DNA of 35,603 bases from Anaerolineae bacterium. Lineage in GTDB: Bacteria; Chloroflexota; Anaerolineae; Aggregatilineales; UBA3940. This document shows positions 7,862 through 16,397 of the stretch, in pieces. Position 1 is the stretch's first letter, and the number at the start of each line of letters is the position of its first letter. The notes under the pieces were generated by a model. It made no database searches. It was not told the DNA's origin and saw only the letters and a program-made list of their open reading frames with translations. The position numbers were made by a program, and so were the translations under genes. The stretch lies in the NCBI GenBank assembly GCA_016928235.1, contig JAFGLD010000045.1, forward strand, positions 1 to 35,603, read 5' to 3'.

Positions 7862-9259
7862 ATGTCGATCACGCAACCTGCTACCTCAAACAACAAGCTT
7901 TACGTAACCCCGACCAATAAATACGGGATCATTGTGCGTGATGGACCAGGTAACCAGTACAAACACATCGCCGAGGCTTTTATCGGCGATATACTCGAAG
8001 TTTTGGAGGAAGAGGCCCAGGCTCTTAGTAAGATCGGCCAGCGCGGCCCGTGGCTCAAGATCCGTACACCACAAGGACAGGACGGCTGGGTGTTCTCGCG
8101 GTTTGTTCAACGTATAGCCGGTGGCACACCAACTCCCGACACGCCGACACAGCCGCTCTATCTGCGGACGACAGCACAGGATGGCCTGTATGTGCGCTCC
8201 GGGCCTGGCACACAGTTCAAGGCCTTGACCTCGGTCAGATGGCATCAACGGCTGGAGACGGTGGATAGCCCGGACCAGGCAAAAGCCAGTCTGGGCAAGT
8301 ATGGGGAGTGGATCCAGATCAAGACGCCACAGGGCATCACAGGGTGGTCGGCTGCCTGGTATCTCGAAGCGTTTGTCGAGCCGCTTTCCTGGCCGTTAGG
8401 ACATGCCCTGGTCGGTTTGCATGGCCCTGCCGAACCCTGGTGGGACAGATGGAACGAGCCCGCCTATCAGATCGTTCAGCAGGGACGAATAGAGGCCGTG
8501 AAGATGCTGGCGGCAGGGGAACTGTTGGCCAAGGGACCGGAAGCCGTCACCAACATTGTCAACCGGCTGCGCGGCTTAGGCGTACGATTCATCATGGCGC
8601 GCCTGCTGTTTAACTTCTCCGGACCGAGAAGCCCGGAAGATTTTGTCAAGGCTGTTTTACCGGCCGCTCGATGCCTATACGAAAGGGGTGTCGAGTATTT
8701 CGAGGTTCACAACGAGCCCAACCTGCACACAGCGCGCAGCCCGGAAGGCATGTGGGTTGCCTGGCAAAACGGCAGGGAGTTCGGTGTGTTCTTTGAGAGG
8801 GTCGTCGAGCTTTTGAGACGAGATTTGCCGCGTGCTTACTTTGGATTTCCCGGCTTGTCTTCAGGGTTTGACATCCCCAAAGTCCGCGTCGGATCAGAGC
8901 GATTCCTGGACGAAGCTGATGATGCCATCAAGAACAGCGCCGACTTTATCTGCATGCATACCTACTGGGGAATAGGCAGCGCCAACTATCTCGATTCCAT
9001 CCGGGAGATACGGGACTTTTGCAACAAATACTACGGTAAGCTCGTCTTTGTAACCGAATTTAACAATGGTGGAGCCAACATCGGGAAGGATATCAAAGGG
9101 CGCGAATACGTCCAGTTTTACACAGAAGCCAGGAAGCTCCCGTCGAACCTGGGCGGTCTGTTCTCGTTTGTCCTATCGGCTGCTGGAGGTGACTTTTCTC
9201 ACGAAGTGTGGACAGACAGTTCAATTGCCTACTATGTTGGGAGAAGGTCTATCACATAA
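7862..9259 (+). CDS. Tandem SH3b protein with clan GH-A glycosidase-like domain
   Basis: A 465-residue protein. Residues about 12-80 and 98-170 are two bacterial SH3 (SH3b) repeats, each with the hallmark VRxGPGxQYK/LYVRSGPGTQFK and GWV/GWS tips. Residues about 175-465 resemble a TIM-barrel glycosidase of clan GH-A. Glu285 in FEVHNEPN sits where the acid/base of the NEP motif is expected, and Glu399 in VFVTEFNN where the nucleophile is expected. SH3b repeats usually bind cell-wall peptides or glycans. There is no signal peptide, lipobox or membrane segment, which is odd for a wall- or polysaccharide-acting enzyme. AAAGGG precedes ATG 7862. The substrate cannot be named. The gene is followed by a convergent tRNA-Val. 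Confidence 0.85.
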   Translation: MSITQPATSNNKLYVTPTNKYGIIVRDGPGNQYKHIAEAFIGDILEVLEEEAQALSKIGQRGPWLKIRTPQGQDGWVFSRFVQRIAGGTPTPDTPTQPLYLRTTAQDGLYVRSGPGTQFKALTSVRWHQRLETVDSPDQAKASLGKYGEWIQIKTPQGITGWSAAWYLEAFVEPLSWPLGHALVGLHGPAEPWWDRWNEPAYQIVQQGRIEAVKMLAAGELLAKGPEAVTNIVNRLRGLGVRFIMARLLFNFSGPRSPEDFVKAVLPAARCLYERGVEYFEVHNEPNLHTARSPEGMWVAWQNGREFGVFFERVVELLRRDLPRAYFGFPGLSSGFDIPKVRVGSERFLDEADDAIKNSADFICMHTYWGIGSANYLDSIREIRDFCNKYYGKLVFVTEFNNGGANIGKDIKGREYVQFYTEARKLPSNLGGLFSFVLSAAGGDFSHEVWTDSSIAYYVGRRSIT

Positions 9260-9273
9260 AAAACAGAGGGAAG

Positions 9274-9347
9274 TGGGCGGTACAAGACTCGAACTTGTGA
9301 CCTCTTCTGTGTAAGAGAAGCGCTCTAACCAACTGAGCTAACCGCCC
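9274..9347 (-). tRNA. tRNA-Val (anticodon TAC)
   Basis: A complete cloverleaf on the minus strand: acceptor GGGCGGT pairs with ACCGCCC, D-arm GCTC-AGTTGGTTA-GAGC, anticodon stem CTTCT/AGAAG with loop CTTACAC (anticodon TAC, codon GTA), T-arm ACAAG-TTCGAGT-CTTGT, and discriminator A. CCA is not encoded. The gene has its own promoter at 9359-9388 and sits between two converging genes. Confidence 0.97.
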
Positions 9348-9358
9348 AACGCTCCGAC

Positions 9359-9388
9359 ATTATAGCCGGAGTGAAAGGATGCTGTCAA
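9359..9388 (-). promoter_or_regulatory. Sigma70-type promoter of tRNA-Val
   Basis: On the minus strand TTGACA (9383-9388) and TATAAT (9359-9364) are separated by 18 bp. Both hexamers match consensus perfectly. The -10 box ends 11 bp before the 5' end of the mature tRNA, so the primary transcript has almost no leader. Confidence 0.85.
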
Positions 9389-9397
9389 CTACGGTTG

Positions 9398-9952
9398 CTA
9401 CACACGGGGCAACACGACCCCCTTCTGATTTTGATACTTCCCCGACCGATCCGCATAGCTGACATCACACGGCTCATCGCCAACAAAGAACAGCACCTGC
9501 GCGATACCCTCATTGGCGTAGATCCTGGCCGGCAGAGGCGTGACGTTGCTGATCTCCAGTGTGATGATGCCTTCCCAGCCTGCCTCCAACACTGTTGTGG
9601 GAATGAGCACGCCGGACCGGATGTAGGTCGACTTGCAGAGCACAACCCCGGTCACATTGGCAGGCATCCGGATCATCTCGACGGAGTGAGCCAGGACGAA
9701 CGAGTTCGGTGGGATCAGGCAGACATCGCCCTTGAAATCCACATAAGCATGTGGGTCGAAGTTCTTGGCATCGACAATGCTGGAGTGAACGTTGGTGAAA
9801 ATTTTGAACTCGTCGGCCACCCGGATATCATATCCGTATGACGACACGCCAAACGAGATAACGCCTTCCCGTTTCTGCTCGTCCACAAACGGCTCGATCA
9901 TGCCGTGTTCCAGCGACATCTTCCTGATCCAGTTATCTGCTTTAAGCCCCAT
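9398..9952 (-). CDS. dcd: dCTP deaminase
   Basis: A protein of 184 residues from ATG 9952. It deaminates dCTP to dUTP, feeding thymidylate synthesis, or forms dUMP directly in bifunctional family members; the sequence alone does not separate these. It belongs to the trimeric dUTPase fold: SSYGYDIRV near the N terminus, the CKSTYIRSG phosphate-binding segment, and [12 protein letters not shown] containing the catalytic glutamate. The frame extends 32 codons further upstream, but that part translates a GTGAYGR heptamer array. GGGAGAA lies about 10 nt before ATG 9952 with the family-typical start [10 protein letters not shown], so 9952 is preferred. tRNA-Val lies just downstream. Confidence 0.95.
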   Translation of the reverse strand: MGLKADNWIRKMSLEHGMIEPFVDEQKREGVISFGVSSYGYDIRVADEFKIFTNVHSSIVDAKNFDPHAYVDFKGDVCLIPPNSFVLAHSVEMIRMPANVTGVVLCKSTYIRSGVLIPTTVLEAGWEGIITLEISNVTPLPARIYANEGIAQVLFFVGDEPCDVSYADRSGKYQNQKGVVLPRV

Positions 9953-9975
9953 GAAATGATTGTTCTCCCTGAAAA

Positions 9976-10010
9976 GTGATGAGTGACGAGTGATGGGTGA
10001 CGGGTGACGA
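9976..10010 (+). repeat. Heptamer tandem array, five GTGAYGR units
   Basis: Five consecutive 7-mers read GTGATGA, GTGACGA, GTGATGG, GTGACGG and GTGACGA. They lie immediately upstream of dcd. Similar shorter arrays occur at 2939-2968 and 25985-26014. This is a typical short tandemly repeated repetitive sequence. Confidence 0.85.
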
Positions 10011-10091
10011 GTTAAAAGCTTTATTGCTGCGCATCGAGCCCCGTTCACGTTCTATCTCTAATTACAGAGCCTGATTACAATATTTGTGCCT

Positions 10092-11825
10092 TTACATCTG
10101 CTCCGGCGCGCTCATCCCCATCAGGCTCAACGTGCGCGCCAACACGATCTTCGCCGCCGCGTACAGCTTGAGCCGCGATCCGGCCAGCTCGACAGGGACA
10201 TCGGAGTGCAGCGCCCGGATATCCTCGTAGGTGGGGTGAAACAAACGCGCCAGTTCCTCGTGCGCCCAAAAAGCCAGTTTGTGCGGCGCCAGATCGCGCA
10301 CGGCCTGCTCGACGATCTCAGGCAGCTCGATCAGCTTGCGGATCAGCGCCAGCTCGCGCGGGTCGGTCAGCAGGTGGACATCGGCATCTTCCATCGAGAC
10401 ACCCCGCTCGGCTGCCACGCGGGCGATGCTGGCACAACGCACATGGGCATTCTGGATATAGTAGACCGGGTTCTCGTTAGACTTCTTGCGGGCCAGGTCG
10501 ATGTCGAAATCGATGCGGCTGTCTGCACTACGGGCCAGCATGAAGTAACGCACTGCATCCATGCCCACATCGTCGACGAGATCGTCCAATGCCACAAAGA
10601 CTCCCTTCTTTGTGCTACCGCTCTCGCGCTCTCCTTCTGAGTTGACCAGTGTGACAAACTGGTGGATAACCACTTGAATACGCTCTGCATCATAGCCAAG
10701 CGCCCCGGCAGCTGCCTTCACATCTTTGAACTGCTCGATGTGATCGGCACCTAGAATATTCACGGCAGGGTCGTAACCGCGATCCAGTTTGCTGACATGA
10801 TAGGCAATATCAGGCAGACGGTAGGTTGGCTCACCACTTGACTTAACAAGCGCACAATCCTTTTGGGCCCCCCGCAACTGCCGCGAACGCAGCCAGGTTG
10901 CCGAGCCGCTGGCCACCGCTTCCAAGTCTTCAGCATCGGGACGCTCATCGGCATCCTCATCCTTCTCAGGATGGAGTGCCTCGTAGACCAGCCCCTTCTC
11001 ACGCAACTGATCGAGCACTTGCCACACTGCGCCATTGGCATAGACCGACTGCTCGCTGAAATAGTTGTCAAAAAGAATGCCAACTCGCGCCAGCGACGCC
11101 TTCTGCATCTCTGAAATCCGCGCGCAGGCAAAGTCTTTGAAGGGCTTGATATCCTCTTCTTCGATCAAAGCGTTGCCCTGCGCGGCGATCAGCTCATCGG
11201 CCAGGTCGTAGATGTAATGGCCCTGATACCCTTCGGCAGGAAACTCGACAGGTAAACCCAGCCGCTCCAGATAACGGGCCCGCAGGCTCTGCCCCAGGAT
11301 ATCCATCTGACGACCGGCATCGTTGTAGTAATACTCCATGTCGACGGTGTACCCCATCGACCGCAGCAAACGAGCCAGCGTATCGCCAATCACACCGCCC
11401 CGGATACGGTGAACCGATATCGGGCCGGTCGGGTTGGCGCTGACACACTCAACCTGGGCGCGCTGCCCGGCGAAATCGTCCATCCGGCCAAAATCATCAC
11501 CCGCCGCGATGATCGCATCGACCTGCCGCTGAAGCCAGGCATCCGACAGGCGAAAGTTGACGAACCCCCCTACCCCCTCGACGCTCTCGACATAATCGGT
11601 AGACGGGAAGTGTGAGATCAGGGCCTTGACAATCTCTTCCGGCTTCAGGCGAGCCGGCTTCGCCAACTGCATGGCAGCCGGGGTGGCGTAATCGCCATGT
11701 TCAGGCTTGGGAGCATGGGTCACCTTCAGTGGGGGTATATCGAACAGCGGCAGATCGCCGGCCTGCTGAGCATCGCGGACGGCCTGTTCGAGCCGCTGAG
11801 CTAAATCGAGTGGAATTCGGATCAC
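10092..11825 (-). CDS. argS: Arginyl-tRNA synthetase, with non-canonical HIGH motif
   Basis: A class Ia arginyl-tRNA synthetase of 577 residues if translation starts at GTG 11825, preceded 11 nt upstream by AGGGAG; the frame continues upstream to ATG 11888 without a good ribosome-binding site. Visible landmarks are the N-terminal Add1-type domain, the SANPTGP block before the HIGH loop, the DLARKKSNENPVYYIQNAHVR block, and the C-terminal DALR anticodon-binding domain ending in LMGMSAPEQM. Where most relatives read HVGH after ANTPGP-like residues (ANPTGPL), this protein reads SVHR (codons 11406-11417), so neither histidine is in its usual place. The KMSKS region reads GSTKKG, within the variation seen in ArgRS. 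It may be a lineage variant or a second, specialised copy. Confidence 0.93.
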   Translation of the reverse strand: MIRIPLDLAQRLEQAVRDAQQAGDLPLFDIPPLKVTHAPKPEHGDYATPAAMQLAKPARLKPEEIVKALISHFPSTDYVESVEGVGGFVNFRLSDAWLQRQVDAIIAAGDDFGRMDDFAGQRAQVECVSANPTGPISVHRIRGGVIGDTLARLLRSMGYTVDMEYYYNDAGRQMDILGQSLRARYLERLGLPVEFPAEGYQGHYIYDLADELIAAQGNALIEEEDIKPFKDFACARISEMQKASLARVGILFDNYFSEQSVYANGAVWQVLDQLREKGLVYEALHPEKDEDADERPDAEDLEAVASGSATWLRSRQLRGAQKDCALVKSSGEPTYRLPDIAYHVSKLDRGYDPAVNILGADHIEQFKDVKAAAGALGYDAERIQVVIHQFVTLVNSEGERESGSTKKGVFVALDDLVDDVGMDAVRYFMLARSADSRIDFDIDLARKKSNENPVYYIQNAHVRCASIARVAAERGVSMEDADVHLLTDPRELALIRKLIELPEIVEQAVRDLAPHKLAFWAHEELARLFHPTYEDIRALHSDVPVELAGSRLKLYAAAKIVLARTLSLMGMSAPEQM

Positions 11826-11888
11826 GCTGGTAGTCACTCCCTCAAAGACAGTTATTTTGGTAATTGGCCCAACAGCATAGAGCAACAA

Positions 11889-12353
11889 AACTCAACGCTC
11901 TGGGATAAACGCATCGATGGCACCCAGGATCAACGATTACCTGTTGAGCCCCTCGGCGCGCAATTGTAGCACGAAGCACGCGCCTCTCCAAAGGCTCTGG
12001 CGCGCATCGAGTGGCTGACCCTGCTCGATACGATGCACGCCGGACGGGTTGAGCACCAATCGGTGGAGAGACCAACCCCCGGCAGCTGCCACCCACTGCG
12101 CAGCTTGGCGATATGCTGCTCCATCTGCACCGCGAATGTTGAGCCACTGAACTACTGAAAAAGCTGAGTGCACTGAGCACCTGTCAATGTTAAAACTCAA
12201 TCGTCGAGTGTCAGCAACACTGCGGAGAGAGGCGCCGCAGTCAATTGTGCGGTATACTCAAGATAGTAAACCTCACGCACCAACCAAATTCAGTCCCCAC
12301 CTAATACTGTTCCACCACGATCTGATTCTAATAATACAGACAAAGGATCATCA
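11889..12353. other. Intergenic region, no recognisable gene
   Basis: The 465 bp between the divergent argS and carD-like genes contain a GC-rich block (about 11940-12180) with overlapping open frames on the minus strand. None shows a recognisable domain, a ribosome-binding site or a plausible start. It may be a decayed gene. A TATACT box preceded by GG lies at about 12253-12258 on the plus strand, about 95 bp upstream of the carD-like start, without a clear -35 hexamer. Confidence 0.4.
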
Positions 12354-12848
12354 ATGTTCAAGAAGGGCGACCTCGTTTTACATCGCTATTATGGGTTAGG
12401 AACAGTGGTCAATATTCGAAGGATGCGGGTCACTGCTGACGAACGAGTCTACTACATCATCAGTCTTGCCGATGGCGAGAAGCTGCTAATCCCTACCAAA
12501 GAGGCCAAGCGACTGGGGCTGTCTGCGATAGTACACTCCGAGGCCATTATCAATGTGCTGTCCGATGCGCCTCAGTCACTCGCCGACGATTTTCGCTTGC
12601 GAAAGACGGAGATAGATCAGAAGATGGGGAGCGGTGATCCGCTACGAATTGCAGAAGTATTGCGCGATCTGACCTGGCGGGGAAATGCTGTAAAGCTATC
12701 CGACGGAGACACCAAACTGCGGTATAAAGCCCGAAAGTTTTTGAGCAGCTTGCTTGCCGCACAACCCAGCACAGATACCAGATCGGCACCCCAACGTCTG
12801 GATGCCACCCTCAAGCAGGCCATCCAGGTACGGGGTATTCCCGCCTGA
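12354..12848 (+). CDS. CarD/CdnL-family RNA-polymerase-binding transcription factor
   Basis: A 164-residue protein. Residues 1-60 form the CarD_TRCF RNA-polymerase-interaction domain: FKKGDLVLHRYYGLGTVVNI is the expected Tudor-like opening (relatives read GDxVVYPxHGVG), and the block ends in IPTKEAKRLGLSAIV. The C-terminal helical part has the family signature SGDPLRIAEVLRDLTWRG and a late helix KARKFLSSLLAAQ. Family members bind the beta subunit and stabilise open complexes at sigma70-type, often rRNA, promoters. AAAGG lies 9 nt before ATG 12354. It appears monocistronic. CarD-like factors are common in Chloroflexota, Actinobacteria and Myxococcota. Confidence 0.9.
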   Translation: MFKKGDLVLHRYYGLGTVVNIRRMRVTADERVYYIISLADGEKLLIPTKEAKRLGLSAIVHSEAIINVLSDAPQSLADDFRLRKTEIDQKMGSGDPLRIAEVLRDLTWRGNAVKLSDGDTKLRYKARKFLSSLLAAQPSTDTRSAPQRLDATLKQAIQVRGIPA

Positions 12849-13241
12849 TGCCCTGAATGAGAATTCGCAAGTAGCACCCGTCACAGGAAGTTAAGCCACC
12901 ACTAAATGGCCCAGGAATGGTACACGGGGCTGTGATATGTTGTGAACATGTTGAGGAATGAAATGTCATTCCCGCGCAGGCGGGAATCCACCAGTACACA
13001 GAGCATTCCCTCAAAGCATTCCGGATGCTGCCATAGAGAAGAGTATTCTTTTGTATTGGCGTAGACCACAAATATCTCGTCTTTTGTCACAACTCAACAC
13101 ACCATTCCTGACTTTCCCAATTTGAACCTGCCATCAAGACTGTAGCTGTGTAAGTTAATCGATTCTCATTCATTAGCTCCCCGTTTCTTGAAACGCTGCG
13201 CAGCTTCGTCCCTGCCGTGAAATAAAGGTATACTCAAATAA
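12849..13241. other. Intergenic region with a dRS3-like palindrome and a candidate promoter
   Basis: This 393-bp gap holds a palindrome at 12965-12990 (listed separately) and an extended -10-like box GGTATACT at 13227-13234 just upstream of the GT4 gene. No clear terminator follows the carD-like gene. No gene is supported. Confidence 0.5.
12965..12990. repeat. dRS3-like palindrome (ATTCCC-N8-GGGAAT)
   Basis: GTCATTCCCGCGCAGGCGGG followed by AATCCA contains the exact ATTCCC-N8-GGGAAT core. The right-hand inverted end found about 55 bp downstream in the 2853 and 34157 copies is not present here. This is either a solo half-element or a degraded copy. Confidence 0.75.
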
Positions 13242-13271
13242 GTGCGTCCTGCCAAGCAAAGGCCCCAAATC

Positions 13272-15548
13272 ATGACACAACAGAGCATCTCCCATCTGAG
13301 AAATCTTGCCTTCATAGGTAACTATCAGCCGCGCCTGTGTGGGATTGCCACCTTTACGACCGATCTTTGTGAGGCGATAGCCGGCGCCTACCAGGAGACT
13401 GCTTGCTTTACTATCGCAGTGAATGATACTGCTGCCGGTTATGCCTATCCTCCGCGTGTCCGGTTTGCGCTTGATGAAAACGATGTAGCTTCTTACCGTC
13501 GTGCTGCCGAGTTCCTAAATTTCAATGATGTGGATGTGATCTGTCTTCAACACGAATATGGGATTTATGGCGGCGTAGCGGGCAGCCACATTTTGGCGCT
13601 GCTGCGTGATCTTCGTATGCCGGTCATCACGACTCTGCACACAATTCTCCGAGAGCCTGACCCTAATCAGCGTGAGGTCATTCGAGAGCTGGCAGATCTC
13701 TCGCACTACCTGATCGTTATGAGCCGGGCTGGTACAGAGATTTTGCAAGAGGTCTTTCAGGTACCTGAAGAGAAAATCAAACTGATCCCCCACGGTATCC
13801 CCAATGTGTCATTTGTGGATCCCAACTTCTACAAAGAGCAGTTTGGCGTCGAGAGTAAGCACGTTTTGCTGACCTTTGGGCTACTTTCCCCAAACAAGGG
13901 AATCGAAAACGTCATTGAGGCCCTGCCCACCATCGTTGCCCACAACCCCGACGTAATGTACATCGTGTTGGGGGCAACGCACCCACACGTCAAGCGTGAG
14001 CATGGCGAGACTTATCGTTTATCTCTGGAGCGACTGGCACGCGAGCGCGGTGTCGAAGGCAACGTCATCTTCCACGATCGCTTCGTCACGTTGGAGGAGC
14101 TGGTCGAGTTCATAGGCGTGGCCGACATCTATATTACGCCTTATCTCGACCCCGCACAGATTACCTCCGGTACACTGGCGTATACAGTGGGGGCCGGTAA
14201 AGCAGTGATCTCGACTCCCTATTGGTATGCTGAAGAGCTGTTGGGGGAGAAACGCGGATTGCTGGTTCCCTTCAAAGACTCTGCTGCTATTGCGCAGAAG
14301 GTCATATGGCTGCTGGAACATGACAAAGAGCGCCATGCCACACGCAAGCGCGCCTACATGTACGGGCGGGATATGATCTGGTCACAGGTTGCTGGCCGCT
14401 ACATGGAGACTTTCGAGCAGGCCTTCGAAGAACAGCGCCAACGGCCGGAACCCTTCGTGGCAAGAACGCTTGGGCAGCGTCCAGTGGGATTTCTACCGGA
14501 TATCAGCCTCGATCATCTGCGCCGCATGACCGATGACACGGGGATATTGCAACATGCCATCTTCAATGTCCCGAACTACACCGAGGGCTACACCACCGAT
14601 GACAATGCCCGCGCGCTGATCGTACCAGTAATACTGGAAGGATTCGGCGATCATGAACATGGTGACGTCCGGCTGCTGGCTTCGCGCTATATGGCTTACC
14701 TATGGCATGCTTTCGATGCCGAGACCGGACGATTCCACAACTTTCTGACCTACGATCGCCGCTGGCTAAAAGACCAGGATACAGAGGATGGTCACGCACG
14801 AGCACTGTGGGCCCTGGGCGTGGTTCTGGCGCGGTCACGTGACGATGGGTTGTTGAACCTGGCCGGGCAGTTGTTCGAGCGGGCGCTACCGGCTGTGCTT
14901 GAATTCACCAGCCCACGCGCTTGGGCGTTTACGCTGGTGGGTCTTCATGGATACATGAAGCGATTCTTTGGCGTACGGGATGCTCATCACACCGGGGAAG
15001 TCCTGGCTGAGCGGCTCATGGATTTATATCGTGCGTGCAGCTCACCTGACTGGCTGTGGTTCGAGAACAGCCTGACTTACGACAACGCGAAACTGCCTCA
15101 CGCCTTACTGATGGCCGGCCCATGGCTTGAGCGGGATGATATGATTGAGACCGGTCTGAAGACACTCGAATGGCTGATTTCGATCCAGCGTGCCGAGCAG
15201 GGCTACTTTATTCCCATTGGCTCCAACGGTTTCTATCCTAGAGGCGGGGAGCGTGCGTGTTTCGATCAGCAGCCCATCGAAGCACATTCCACTATCTCTG
15301 CCTGCGTCAAAGCTTACCGCGAGACGGGTGAGGATCGTTGGGTCAGGAACGCGCGTTGGGCCTTTGACTGGTTCCTGGGTTACAACGACCTTGGCCTTCC
15401 CGTGGGAGATCCGGCCACAGGCGGATGCCACGATGGCCTCCATTCTAGCCGGGTCAACCAGAACCAGGGAGCGGAATCGACGCTGGCATTCTTGCTTTCG
15501 CTGCTTGAGTTGCGTCTGGCCGACCACATTTTCGATGGGGGAGATTGA
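13272..15548 (+). CDS. GT4 glycosyltransferase fused to an (alpha/alpha)-type C-terminal domain
   Basis: A 758-residue protein from ATG 13272 (AAAGG 9 nt upstream; an in-frame GTG lies at 13242). Residues about 10-400 form a GT-B glycosyltransferase of family 4: an N-terminal Rossmann half beginning NLAFIGNYQPRLCGIATFT, an HEYG segment, the inter-domain VMSRAG and IPHGIP motifs, LLTFGLLSPNKGIE, and a donor-site region DPAQITSGTLAYTVGAGKAVIST. Residues about 430-758 lack GT features and resemble an all-helical toroid, with motif TEGYTTDDNARAL and repeated W/F-rich helices. Such two-domain proteins are thought to act on mannose-type or related oligosaccharides; the substrate here is not known. 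No membrane segment or signal peptide is visible, so the protein is probably cytosolic. It seems to be transcribed alone. Confidence 0.88.
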   Translation: MTQQSISHLRNLAFIGNYQPRLCGIATFTTDLCEAIAGAYQETACFTIAVNDTAAGYAYPPRVRFALDENDVASYRRAAEFLNFNDVDVICLQHEYGIYGGVAGSHILALLRDLRMPVITTLHTILREPDPNQREVIRELADLSHYLIVMSRAGTEILQEVFQVPEEKIKLIPHGIPNVSFVDPNFYKEQFGVESKHVLLTFGLLSPNKGIENVIEALPTIVAHNPDVMYIVLGATHPHVKREHGETYRLSLERLARERGVEGNVIFHDRFVTLEELVEFIGVADIYITPYLDPAQITSGTLAYTVGAGKAVISTPYWYAEELLGEKRGLLVPFKDSAAIAQKVIWLLEHDKERHATRKRAYMYGRDMIWSQVAGRYMETFEQAFEEQRQRPEPFVARTLGQRPVGFLPDISLDHLRRMTDDTGILQHAIFNVPNYTEGYTTDDNARALIVPVILEGFGDHEHGDVRLLASRYMAYLWHAFDAETGRFHNFLTYDRRWLKDQDTEDGHARALWALGVVLARSRDDGLLNLAGQLFERALPAVLEFTSPRAWAFTLVGLHGYMKRFFGVRDAHHTGEVLAERLMDLYRACSSPDWLWFENSLTYDNAKLPHALLMAGPWLERDDMIETGLKTLEWLISIQRAEQGYFIPIGSNGFYPRGGERACFDQQPIEAHSTISACVKAYRETGEDRWVRNARWAFDWFLGYNDLGLPVGDPATGGCHDGLHSSRVNQNQGAESTLAFLLSLLELRLADHIFDGGD

Positions 15549-15573
15549 CAGGATGCTGTCGGCGAATTCAAAA

Positions 15574-15770
15574 TCAATGAGACAGGTCGGCAAAGCGCAA
15601 GACGCGGGTTTTGGCAAAAAGCTTTTCCAGAAGCCAGCCCGTAGAGCGAAGCAGGTTGAGAGCGACAGCAGTTGTAATATCCTGCAAACGAGTTTGGGAC
15701 AAGCTATGGTAACGGGCATGGCGAATGTCGCAAACCCGAAGTATCCTCTCAAAACAGCGGGGAAAACTCC
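15574..15770 (-). pseudogene. C-terminal relic of a DDE transposase (IS1182/IS5-like)
   Basis: On the minus strand the last about 60 codons before a stop at 15574 read as a transposase tail: IRHARYHSLSQTRLQDITTA, then VALNLLRSTGWLLEKLFAKTR, then VLRFADLSH. Relatives typically read RARYRGLAKTHLQHVLTAAA then NL-R--WL---P-A-TR-S-FA-L. The preceding frame shows no catalytic core, and no inverted ends are visible, so only a 3' fragment survives. It sits between the GT4 gene and the RES-Xre pair. Confidence 0.7.
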
Positions 15771-15945
15771 CGGTTTCCGGATTGGTGTCCCCCTGATTAT
15801 TGAGAAGATACGACCCGAACAGCTTGAGATTTGGCAATCTTTGCCTTTAGAACTGAGAACCGGGCACCAAAGACGCTGTCACAAAGCGCAAAATTCAGGC
15901 CAAGAGTTTTTGCAGGAGGAAGTCCTACAACCCTCATCCCGTGAC

Positions 15946-15985
15946 TCAAGTGACACTTGACGAGACAATTAAAGTGACATACAAT
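15946..15985 (+). promoter_or_regulatory. Promoter and overlapping operator of the RES-Xre pair
   Basis: TTGACG (15957-15962) and TACAAT (15980-15985) lie 17 bp apart, a good sigma70-type promoter. A perfect 15-bp inverted repeat TCAAGTG-A-CACTTGA (15946-15960) overlaps the -35 box, and a further half-site AAGTGACA follows at 15972-15979, between the boxes. This placement is what one expects for autorepression by the antitoxin encoded next; the binding itself is inferred. Confidence 0.75.
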
Positions 15986-16028
15986 CAGTCTAAATGCTCG
16001 CAATGTAGATGAGTAAAAAGAGATTACG

Positions 16029-16397
16029 ATGACAACAATGTCTATCGCTGCACTGGAAAAAAGAGCAGCCAAGGATACTATCGACCAGGCCCGTGAGATA
16101 TTTGGGTTAGACTATGTAGAAGTTGCCTCGGCGCTTGGTGTCGATCGCCGGACCATTTTTCGATATCGGGCAAATAGTAGTGTTCCATCGCCGGATGTCC
16201 GAGCCCGGTTGGGAAAAATCAGAGAGATCGCCCATCTGTTGAATGCCGTTTTTGCAAACCACGAAGTCCAGCTGGAATGGCTCTATTCTCCTGTTCCATT
16301 GCTCAAAGGCCATCGCCCTATCGATTTAATCCGCCAGGGCGAGTTAGATGAGGTTCTTTCAGTCCTGGCAGGTGTCCAAACCGGTGCATCGTCTTGA
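16029..16397 (+). CDS. Xre/MbcA/ParS-type antitoxin of a RES toxin
   Basis: A 122-residue protein with an N-terminal helix-turn-helix (about residues 25-50: VEVASALGVDRRTIFRYRAN) and a C-terminal MbcA/ParS/Xre toxin-binding domain (formerly DUF2384). The C-terminal domain is recognisable from the pattern LEWLYSPVPLLKGHRPIDLI followed by RQGELDEVLSVLAGV. In this family the antitoxin occludes the active site of the RES toxin and represses its own promoter. AAGAGA precedes ATG 16029. Its stop codon overlaps the toxin start (TTGA, 16394-16397). Confidence 0.9.
   Translation: MTTMSIAALEKRAAKDTIDQAREIFGLDYVEVASALGVDRRTIFRYRANSSVPSPDVRARLGKIREIAHLLNAVFANHEVQLEWLYSPVPLLKGHRPIDLIRQGELDEVLSVLAGVQTGASS

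Noticed and set aside
9976..10010. CRISPR-like array
   Set aside because: The units are 7 bp and directly abutting with no spacers. No array of 25-40 bp repeats with regular spacers exists in the window.
9953..10048. N-terminal extension of dCTP deaminase
   Set aside because: The extra codons translate the heptamer array, and a proper ribosome-binding site sits just before ATG 9952.
10086..10640. 184-codon frame on the plus strand
   Set aside because: It lies wholly opposite argS, has no domain or ribosome-binding site, and reflects the GC-biased third positions of argS.
11930..12200. Overlapping minus-strand frames of 66-112 codons
   Set aside because: Three frames are open because of base composition. 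None shows a domain, start signal or homologue that I recognise.
15190..15960. 256-codon frame on the plus strand overlapping the end of the GT4 gene
   Set aside because: The first part is an out-of-frame shadow of the GT4 gene, and the rest is antisense to a transposase tail that reads well on the minus strand.
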